Assembly: GCA_005885085.1 (NCBI GenBank)
Contig: VAXY01000127.1
Span: forward strand, 1 to 5,976
Reading direction: 5' to 3'
Length of the DNA stretch: 5,976 nucleotides
Origin: Actinomycetota bacterium
Lineage (GTDB): Bacteria > Actinomycetota > Thermoleophilia > Gaiellales > Gaiellaceae
A program made the translations under genes and the position numbers. The notes under the pieces are model-generated. The model ran no database searches. It was not told where the DNA came from and saw nothing but the letters and a program-made list of their open reading frames with translations. Of this stretch, positions 1-5,543 are shown piece after piece. Numbering within the stretch: position 1 is the first letter of the stretch; every line of letters starts with the position of its first letter.

Positions 1-602
1 TCGATTGCGCGAGCGAAACGCGGAAAATCCAGCAGCATGTAGACCGACACGACCAGGATCACGATCGCGCTGAAAAGCAACTTGCCGATCGAGATCGCGG
101 CGCCCTCGAGAAAGTTCACGACCTTGGTCGTGTACTTGCCGACGTCGTGCTTACGGATCTTGCGTACGAGTTCGTGGCCGCGCTTCTGCACGTGGATCGA
201 GCCCAGGCTGTGTGTGTTCAGCCACTGCTGCAACCGGTCGACGTCGCGGTCCGCATCGACCTGGCCTGTCTGTCCGTTTACGTCCGTAAAGTAGGAATCC
301 ACCCGTTTCGCGGCCGTCTTCGTCTCGTTGACGAGCACGGTCCCGAGCGCCCCGATGGCGGCGACCAACGCAACCGCGAACACGAGGTACACCAGCGCGA
401 CTGCAAAGCCGCGGGGGACGCGGACCCTCTGGACGATCCTCACAACGGGGCTCAGCAGCAGCGCAATCAGGAGCGCGACGAGAAAGAGGAAGACCACGTG
501 ACGGACCGCGCCCGCCACGACCCACAGAAACAGCAGCAGAATCGGCAGCCCGACCAGCTGGATCCAGCGCGGGATCTCGATCTTCGCCGCCCGGGCGGGC
601 AT
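1..602 (-). CDS. AI-2E/PerM family transporter, N-terminal part (runs off left edge)
   Basis: This is an integral membrane protein of the AI-2E family (UPF0118/PerM), whose members export or exchange small solutes; the substrate here cannot be told. The visible 200 residues match the N-terminal half of a roughly 350-residue family. A short basic start (MPARAAKIEIPRW) leads into a hydrophobic segment at about 15-32 and a second at 35-55. The family-typical stretch LSPVVRIVQRVRVPRG follows at 50-65, then a third membrane segment at 66-91. A long charged extracytoplasmic-type region spans about 92-165, and another hydrophobic segment (about 170-192) ends in YMLLDFPRF. The ATG at 602 is the only standard start codon in frame for about 150 bases upstream, although no good Shine-Dalgarno precedes it. 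The gene diverges from the M23-like gene. The C-terminal half lies outside the window. Confidence 0.9.
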   Translation of the reverse strand, partial: MPARAAKIEIPRWIQLVGLPILLLFLWVVAGAVRHVVFLFLVALLIALLLSPVVRIVQRVRVPRGFAVALVYLVFAVALVAAIGALGTVLVNETKTAAKRVDSYFTDVNGQTGQVDADRDVDRLQQWLNTHSLGSIHVQKRGHELVRKIRKHDVGKYTTKVVNFLEGAAISIGKLLFSAIVILVVSVYMLLDFPRFARAI

Positions 603-752
603 GCGAGTGATCGTACAGCCGTCGTCGTACCCCTTCGGCCACCGGGCTGGGAGTGGGACTGGTCGCGGAGCGTCGACGGCAGCCTTGCGCTCGACTCGGC
701 CGAGCTCTGGGTCGAGCCGCCAAAGCGAGCAAAGGTTGGTACGGTCCCGCCG
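603..752. other. Divergent intergenic gap, presumed promoter region
   Basis: This 150-base gap separates the divergent transporter and M23-like genes and should hold promoters for both. I find no convincing -10/-35 pair; the sequence is GC-rich throughout. The reading frame of the M23-like gene stays open across the whole gap and, from about 642, uses mostly G/C in third positions (it reads PGWEWDWSRSVDG and onward). It offers no ATG, GTG or TTG before 753. The minus-strand transporter frame is also open here without a standard start codon. Confidence 0.4.
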
Positions 753-1526
753 ATGCCGGCCCCCTCCCGCCAGGCTCCCGCGGCGCGCGCGCATCGGCGG
801 CGCCCGCCTGCCCAGCACCGGATGCGGCGGCTCGTCGTGCTGACCGTCGTGTGCGGGGCGCTGCTCGGAACGCTGTTCATGACGGCGTTCGGACAGGGAG
901 CGACCCGCGAGGCATCGTATGCGCTGCCGGGCCCCGCGAGCCGGCTGCTGCCCGTCGGCCCGCCGACCCCCCTGACCGTCGCCCTCCACAACGGCCTCCG
1001 CATCCAGCTCCCGGTGGCGCAGAGTCGCGTTACGGCGATCGGCTACCACTCGTCGGGCGACGGCGTGTTGCCGCTGACTCCCCTCGGCCACCAAGGCAAC
1101 GAGGGAGTGCTGTCGCGGCTCGCGCACAAGATCTTCGGCGGCGGCCACGGCGGCTTCGTCTACTACCAGCTGGGCGGCGGCGACACTGCCATGCTCGACG
1201 TCGGCGCGGCGCCGGGGACGGACGTGTACGCGCCGGTCGACGGCACGATCGTCGGCATCTCCGACTACGTCCTCGACGGACGCGCGTACGGGTCGCGGAT
1301 CGACATTCAGCCGTCGGCGGCTCCGTCGCTCGTCGTGTCGCTCACGCATCTCACGCCGGACCCGGCGCTCACGGTGGGCTCGACGATCGCCGCGTCGGGC
1401 ACGAAGGTCGGGCGCGTCGTCGACCTCTCCGGGGTCGAGAAGCAGGCGCTGGCGAAATACACGCAGGACGCGGGGAACCACGTCTCGATCGAGCTCCGCC
1501 CCGCGGCGACGCTCACACTGCCCTAG
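753..1526 (+). CDS. Membrane-anchored protein with degenerate M23 (LytM-like) peptidase domain
   Basis: The 257-residue product has an Arg/Pro-rich N-terminus, one hydrophobic segment at about 27-47 (signal anchor or signal peptide), a linker, and a C-terminal M23-like domain from about 130 to 255. The domain is recognised from LDVGAAPGTDVYAPVDGTIVGI (from residue 148), which matches the family pattern around HxGxD-AP-GT-V-A-G-V, then YGSRIDI, SLTHL and NHVSIEL. Intact M23 enzymes cut peptidoglycan peptide bridges with zinc held by His, Asp and the last His of HxH. Here the first ligand aligns with T145, Asp is kept (D149), the middle His is kept (H199), and HxH is H243-V-S245. Two of three zinc ligands are therefore gone, suggesting a non-catalytic domain that binds peptidoglycan or regulates another hydrolase. 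Start choice is uncertain: ATG 822, directly before the hydrophobic segment, is the alternative (234 residues), and neither start has a clear ribosome site. Confidence 0.8.
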   Translation: MPAPSRQAPAARAHRRRPPAQHRMRRLVVLTVVCGALLGTLFMTAFGQGATREASYALPGPASRLLPVGPPTPLTVALHNGLRIQLPVAQSRVTAIGYHSSGDGVLPLTPLGHQGNEGVLSRLAHKIFGGGHGGFVYYQLGGGDTAMLDVGAAPGTDVYAPVDGTIVGISDYVLDGRAYGSRIDIQPSAAPSLVVSLTHLTPDPALTVGSTIAASGTKVGRVVDLSGVEKQALAKYTQDAGNHVSIELRPAATLTLP

Positions 1527-1557
1527 CCCGCGAAAAATGCTTCGCATTTTCCGCGGG
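1527..1557 (+). terminator. Strong intergenic hairpin, no T-tract (terminator-like or palindromic repeat unit)
   Basis: The inverted repeat begins at the base after the M23-like stop codon. Its left arm is CCCGCG-A-AAAATGC and its right arm GCATTTT-C-CGCGGG, around a three-base TTC loop. That gives 13 pairs plus one A-C mismatch (1533 against 1551). The outer six pairs are all G-C and the inner part is A/T-rich. No run of T follows on either strand, so this is not a textbook intrinsic terminator. It could still attenuate transcription, protect an mRNA end, or be one copy of a dispersed palindromic repeat. It ends 26 bases before the YmdB start codon and leaves the YmdB ribosome site outside the stem. 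Confidence 0.55.
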
Positions 1558-1565
1558 TGATGAAC

Positions 1566-1579
1566 GGAGAAGATCAGGG
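1566..1579 (+). promoter_or_regulatory. Ribosome binding region for the YmdB-like gene
   Basis: Two purine-rich blocks precede ATG 1584: GGAGAAG at 1566-1572 (11-base spacer) and AGGG at 1576-1579 (4-base spacer). They support ATG 1584 over the in-frame GTG 1557 and ATG 1560, which would lie inside or at the edge of the hairpin and before these blocks. The resulting N-terminus, MKILFIADVVG, is also the normal family start. Confidence 0.6.
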
Positions 1580-1583
1580 CTAC

Positions 1584-2348
1584 ATGAAGATCCTTTTTAT
1601 TGCGGACGTGGTCGGCGTCCCAGGCCGTCGCGCAGTGGAGGAGCGGCTGCCCGGGCTCAAGGAAGAGCTGCGCGCGGACTTCTGCATCCTCAACGGGGAG
1701 AACCTCGCCGACGGCGTCGGCATCACGCCGAAGCTCGCCGACCGCATGCTCGGGTCGGGCGCCGACGCGATCACGCTCGGCAACCACGTCTGGCGGCGTG
1801 GCGAGATCGTCCCGTACCTGAAGGAGAGCGATCGCGTCGTGCGCCCGGCGAACCTCTCCGCGCGAGCGCCCGGCAAGCGGCTGATCGTCGTGGGCGACGT
1901 CGCAGTGATCAACCTGCTCGGCTCGCTCTTCATCAGCCCGCCGGTGAATCCCTTCGAGGTCGTCGACGATCTCGTCGACGAGGCGCGCACGCGCACCCCG
2001 ATCATCGTCCTCGACATGCACGCGGAGGCGACGAGCGAAAAGGTGGCGATGTCGCGCTGGCTCGACGGGAAGGTGACCGCAGTGATTGGCACGCACACGC
2101 ACGTGCAGACGAACGACGCGCGCGTTCAGCCCGGCGGCACTGCTGCGATCACCGATGCCGGCATGACGGGACCGCACGACTCCGTCATCGGCGTGCAGGC
2201 GGACCTCGCCATCCGCCAGATGCGTACGGCCATGCCGGTGCGCTTCGAGACGGCGTCCGGGGATGTGCGCATCGAGGGCGTGCTCGTCGAGTGCGGCGCG
2301 GACGGACGCGCGACGAGCTGCGAAGCGGTTCGCGTCTCGGTCGAGTGA
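1584..2348 (+). CDS. ymdB: YmdB-type metallophosphoesterase (cyclic-nucleotide phosphodiesterase family)
   Basis: The 254-residue protein has about the length and layout of the YmdB/TIGR00282 family, cytosolic dinuclear-metal phosphodiesterases. Bacillus subtilis YmdB acts on cyclic nucleotides, best known with 2',3'-cyclic forms, and affects biofilm and motility decisions. The full metal site is visible: D8 in MKILFIADVVG, E39 and N40 in LNGEN, N67 and H68 in TLGNHVW, H146 in LDMHAEATSEK, and H171 and H173 in GTHTHVQTND. These occur in the family order, and the D8, E39, N40 and N67 spacing is the same as I recall for the Bacillus protein. Nothing suggests loss of activity. The stop codon overlaps the start of the hydrolase-cyclase gene (GTGA at 2345-2348). 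The frequent neighbour rny (ribonuclease Y) is not in this window. Activity on 3',5'-cyclic nucleotides here is inference. Confidence 0.95.
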   Translation: MKILFIADVVGVPGRRAVEERLPGLKEELRADFCILNGENLADGVGITPKLADRMLGSGADAITLGNHVWRRGEIVPYLKESDRVVRPANLSARAPGKRLIVVGDVAVINLLGSLFISPPVNPFEVVDDLVDEARTRTPIIVLDMHAEATSEKVAMSRWLDGKVTAVIGTHTHVQTNDARVQPGGTAAITDAGMTGPHDSVIGVQADLAIRQMRTAMPVRFETASGDVRIEGVLVECGADGRATSCEAVRVSVE

Positions 2349-3679
2349 CCGCACCGCCGATCCGGTACGCGGCCAACGGCGACATCCACCTCGCCTACTG
2401 CACGGTGGGAGACGGGCCGCTCGACCTCGTCCTCGTCCACGGATCGTTGACGAACCTCGAGGTGCTCTGGGACATCCCGGAATACCGCGGTTATTGCGAG
2501 CGGCTCGCGTCGTTCGCCCGCGTGATCTGCTTCGACAAGCGCGGCATGGGGCTGTCCGACCGCGTCCGCGCCGGCACGCTCGAGGAACGAATGGACGACG
2601 TCCGCGCGATCATGGACGCGGCCGGATCGGAGACCGCCGTTTTGAAAGGCGTGTCCGAAGGCGGCCCGCTGTCGATGCTGTTCGCCGCGACGTATCCCGA
2701 GCGCACGCAGGCACTGGTCCTCTGCGGGGCCGAAGTCAAGGAAGAGACGACCGACGACTGGCCCTGGGGCGAGGCGACGAGGGAAGAGTTCGAGGAGTAC
2801 ATGACGATCGAGGACATCGTGGAGCGGTGGGGCAAAGGCGGCGTCCTGGCCTACGTCGCCCCCGGCAAAGAGGACGACGAGCGGCTCCGCCAACTCTTCG
2901 GTCGGCTCCAGGTGCAGTCTGCGAGCCCTCACGATGCCGTGGCCTTCATGCGCATGGCCTTCGAGATCGACGTCCGGCACGTGGTGTCGGCGATCAACAC
3001 GCCGACCCTGATCGTGCACCGCGTCGACGACCGCGTCTGCCACGTCGAAAATGCGAGGTGGCTCGCGCGCAACATCGACGGCGCGAAGTACGTCGAGCTG
3101 CCCGGGGATACCCACCTCCCCTGGATCGACGGCGACGACATCATGGACGAGATCCGGGAATTCCTCACCGGCGTTCGCGAGCCGGCCGAGCCGGAGCGCG
3201 TGCTCGCGACCGTGCTGTTCACCGACATTGTCGGGTCGACGGAGCGAGCTCGCGAGCTCGGCGATCGTCGTTGGCGCGACCTGCTCGAGCACCATCATGA
3301 GCTCGTCCGTCGCGACCTCGAGCGGTTTCGCGGGAGAGAGGTCGACACTGCCGGCGACGGATTCCTGGCGACGTTCGACGGGCCGGCGCGGGCGATCCGC
3401 TCCGGCCGGGCAATCGTGGACTCCGTGCGCGGCCTCGGGCTCGAGGTCCGAGCCGGACTGCACACCGGCGAGGTGGAGCTCGCGGGCGCGGCGGTGCGCG
3501 GGATCGCGGTTCACACGGGGGCGCGAGTCGCGTCACACGCCGGCGCCGGTGAGGTGCTCGTCTCTCAGACCGTGAAGGACCTCGTCGCAGGTTCCGGTAT
3601 CGAGTTCGAGGATCGCGGTGCGCACGAGCTCAAAGGCATCCCGGGCGAATGGCGCCTGTATGCCGTACGTCAGTCGTAG
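2345..3679 (+). CDS. Alpha/beta-hydrolase fused to class III nucleotide cyclase domain
   Basis: The 444-residue protein has two domains. Residues about 5-275 are an alpha/beta hydrolase with oxyanion motif HGS (32-34), nucleophile elbow GVSEG (S104), acid D229 in HRVDDRV, and H257 in GDTHLPW, so the triad looks complete. Residues about 285-442 are a class III cyclase homology domain: FTDIVGST (metal Asp D294), DTAGDGFLATF (metal Asp D338), GLHTGEVE, and the end ELKGIPGEWRLYAV. The 44-residue spacing between metal aspartates is typical. The residues that usually fix ATP specificity are changed: the Lys position is D334, the Asp position A383, the transition-state Asn position H390; R394 is kept. 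The layout resembles Mycobacterium tuberculosis Rv1900c, a lipase-like domain with a cyclase domain. Start GTG 2345 overlaps the ymdB stop and gives the typical N-terminus for such fusions. No membrane segment is seen. The hydrolase substrate is unknown and may act as a sensed ligand. Confidence 0.92.
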   Translation: MTAPPIRYAANGDIHLAYCTVGDGPLDLVLVHGSLTNLEVLWDIPEYRGYCERLASFARVICFDKRGMGLSDRVRAGTLEERMDDVRAIMDAAGSETAVLKGVSEGGPLSMLFAATYPERTQALVLCGAEVKEETTDDWPWGEATREEFEEYMTIEDIVERWGKGGVLAYVAPGKEDDERLRQLFGRLQVQSASPHDAVAFMRMAFEIDVRHVVSAINTPTLIVHRVDDRVCHVENARWLARNIDGAKYVELPGDTHLPWIDGDDIMDEIREFLTGVREPAEPERVLATVLFTDIVGSTERARELGDRRWRDLLEHHHELVRRDLERFRGREVDTAGDGFLATFDGPARAIRSGRAIVDSVRGLGLEVRAGLHTGEVELAGAAVRGIAVHTGARVASHAGAGEVLVSQTVKDLVAGSGIEFEDRGAHELKGIPGEWRLYAVRQS

Positions 3680-4302
3680 ATCGAGCGGCCGGCTCCCGCT
3701 GTCGCGTTTGCCGGATAGGGGTCGAGGTCGTTCACGAACCCCGGCTGAGCTTCCACGCGCGTCAGCCACCCACGCACAGCCGTGTAGGGCTCGAGTTCGA
3801 GCCCCGCTTCGCCGGCCACGTGCACGTAGCCGTACAGGCCGATGTCGGCGACGCCGTAGCTGTTACCGACCAAGAACTGCCGCGCGGCCAGCTGCGCGTC
3901 GAGGAGAGCGAGCACGTCGTGTGCGGCGGCCCGGCGACGCAACGCATCCGGCTCGTCAGGCTGTAGACGTCCCGTGATCAACCGGAAGCGCAGCCCCCCG
4001 ATCGCGGGAACGACGTCCGCCTGCTCGAAGAACAGCCAGCGGTAGACCTGAGGGTCGCGCGGGAAGAAGGGCGTTCCTTCGGCGAGGTGGAGCAGGATCG
4101 CATTCGACTCGGGGAGGTAGTGGCCGGGCGGATGCTCGAGCACCGGTGTCGAGCGGGCCGGATTGATCGCAGCGAACTCGTCGGTCAGCGTGTCGCCGCC
4201 GAAGATGTCGATCGGGATGCGCTCGTACTCGGCGCCGAGCTGCGCCAGCAGCAGGCGCACCTTGTAGCAATTGGCCGAGGCGGCGTAGTCGTAGAGCTTC
4301 AC
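3670..4302 (-). CDS. Glutathione S-transferase-like protein
   Basis: This is a 210-residue soluble protein of canonical GST length. The N-terminal thioredoxin-like domain (about 1-78) begins MKLYDYAASANCYKVR, where S9, N11 or C12 occupy the usual thiol-activating region. It contains NPARSTPVLE with the cis-proline P53, then ESNAILLHLAE, where E65 and S66 match the usual gamma-glutamyl contact. The helical C-terminal domain (about 85-205) contains YGVADIGLY with the conserved D153. GSTs conjugate or reduce electrophiles with a thiol. Many actinobacteria use mycothiol instead of glutathione, so the actual thiol is uncertain. The GTG start at 4302 overlaps the stop of the upstream glycosyltransferase gene as GTGA, implying coupled translation; no strong ribosome site is seen. 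The 3' end overlaps the convergent cyclase gene by 10 bases. Confidence 0.9.
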   Translation of the reverse strand: MKLYDYAASANCYKVRLLLAQLGAEYERIPIDIFGGDTLTDEFAAINPARSTPVLEHPPGHYLPESNAILLHLAEGTPFFPRDPQVYRWLFFEQADVVPAIGGLRFRLITGRLQPDEPDALRRRAAAHDVLALLDAQLAARQFLVGNSYGVADIGLYGYVHVAGEAGLELEPYTAVRGWLTRVEAQPGFVNDLDPYPANATAGAGRSIYD

Positions 4303-5543
4303 GCGGATGTTTCAACGTGAGGCCGCCGGCGAATGTGAGGCGGCGACACGAGCACGAGCGCGAGCGCAACGAGCAGAAGGTCGCGCGCCAGCAGCACCCA
4401 CGACAAGCCGGCCTCGAAATGGAGCGCGAGCCGGAAGTACCGGAACGGGAACCAGACCTGCGTCAAGACGAGCGCCGCCAGCAGCAGCACGCTCGCCGAC
4501 AGCCCACGGCGCCCGCGCACGAGTGGGACGACGGGAATCAGCCAGATCAGGAACTGCGGGGACAGCACCTTCCCAAACGCGACGAACGCGCAGACTGCAG
4601 CCGCGCTTGCGCGTACGAGCGCTGCCGCAGTGGCCGGCCCACGCGCGAACCTGATCCAGATCCAGAGCAGGACGCAGGCCTGGACGACGGTCGAGACGAC
4701 GCCGACGACGTCGGCGGTCGTCCCTGCGAGGTTCTGGGAGCCGTGGCTCGTCTCGCCCGTGACGCCGAGTCCGAAGAGGTGGTGTGCTGCGAGCAGGAGC
4801 GAGGCACCGAGGCTCTCGACCTGCAACGGCCGCCCGAGCTGCACGCTGACGCTGTGCCAGACGCCCCCGGGCGCAAGGATCACGAACGGCAGGAAGATCG
4901 CCGCGACCACGGCGGCGGTCAGCCCGAGAGCGACGAATGCCTCGCGCCGTCCACGGCGCTTCCACGTGTACGCAAAGGCGAGTGGCAAGAGCACGGCGGG
5001 ATAGAACTTCGCGGCCGCTCCGACGCCGAGGAGCGCGTGCCCGATGCGAAAGCGGCCGCCCACGAGCGCCGCCGTCGCCCCGGCGGCGAGCGCGGCGGGC
5101 CAGAGGTCGAAGCGGCTGAGGATGACGGAGCCCAGCGCAAGCGGGGCCAGTGCTGCAAACACGAGCGGCGTCCAGACGGCTCCTCGGAGCTCGCGCAACA
5201 CGAGGGCCATGGCGCACAGTGCGGCCGCGCCGCAGATCCACATCAGCGTCTCGAACGTGCGGCGGAAGCCGGGCTTGACGTTCTGTCCCTGTCCGGGCTG
5301 AGCGACCCCCGGAAACGCGAAGATGGGCAGCGCGCCGGGCGGGTACTCGAGCGCGAAGTCCCGGTACGGGACCTTCCCGTGCGCGATCTCGTTGCCGTAG
5401 CGCTGGTAGACCGGCGTGTCCAGGATCTGCCTGTGCCGGTAGAAGCCGTGGTGCAGCAACGTCCACGTGCCGACGAAGAGCGCCACCGCCGCGAACGCGG
5501 CGAGGGCAACCGTGCGATCAGGAGGGAGCGCGTCGCGGGACAA
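4299..5543 (-). CDS. GT87-like (DUF2029) polyprenol-phosphate-sugar membrane glycosyltransferase
   Basis: This 414-residue polytopic protein shows GT-C fold hallmarks of the GT87 group, which includes mycobacterial polyprenol-phosphomannose-dependent alpha-1,2-mannosyltransferases. A first membrane segment (about 11-30) is followed by a long outer loop with D42 in DTPVYQRYG, then GKVPYRDFALEYPPG (56-70); acidic residues here are catalytic candidates. Further typical pieces are SRFDLWPA (143-150), AAKFYPAVLLPLAF (177-190), SVQLGRPLQVESL (233-245) and GKVLSPQFLIWLIPVVP (324-340). About nine to eleven hydrophobic helices can be counted, ending in a basic cytosolic tail. It probably adds a sugar from a lipid-phosphate donor to a cell-envelope glycan or lipoglycan. 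The start is TTG 5543, 26 bases inside the upstream gene; the only later candidate, GTG at 5486, would cut the first helix. No clear ribosome site exists, so re-initiation after the upstream gene is likely. Donor and acceptor are unknown. Confidence 0.88.
   Translation of the reverse strand: MSRDALPPDRTVALAAFAAVALFVGTWTLLHHGFYRHRQILDTPVYQRYGNEIAHGKVPYRDFALEYPPGALPIFAFPGVAQPGQGQNVKPGFRRTFETLMWICGAAALCAMALVLRELRGAVWTPLVFAALAPLALGSVILSRFDLWPAALAAGATAALVGGRFRIGHALLGVGAAAKFYPAVLLPLAFAYTWKRRGRREAFVALGLTAAVVAAIFLPFVILAPGGVWHSVSVQLGRPLQVESLGASLLLAAHHLFGLGVTGETSHGSQNLAGTTADVVGVVSTVVQACVLLWIWIRFARGPATAAALVRASAAAVCAFVAFGKVLSPQFLIWLIPVVPLVRGRRGLSASVLLLAALVLTQVWFPFRYFRLALHFEAGLSWVLLARDLLLVALALVLVSPPHIRRRPHVETSA

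Noticed and set aside
147..752. In-frame upstream extension of the M23-like gene across the region antisense to the transporter.
   Set aside because: The minus strand encodes a clear AI-2E protein here; the plus-strand translation is low-complexity and charged, as expected of an antisense shadow in GC-rich DNA.
653..2344. The cyclase frame stays open far upstream, which would make a single protein of about 1,000 residues.
   Set aside because: The upstream translation is Arg/Ala-rich out-of-frame sequence under the clear M23-like and YmdB genes; the recognisable hydrolase start begins right after GTG 2345.
3245..3260. Perfect 16-base palindrome CGAGCTCGCGAGCTCG, a possible operator.
   Set aside because: It lies inside the cyclase coding sequence, encoding ERAREL-type residues, and is readily explained by GC-rich Arg/Glu/Leu codons.
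2126..3514. Long minus-strand open frame of 462 codons.
   Set aside because: It lies antisense to ymdB and the hydrolase-cyclase gene, whose catalytic motifs are unmistakable; the antisense product shows no family features.
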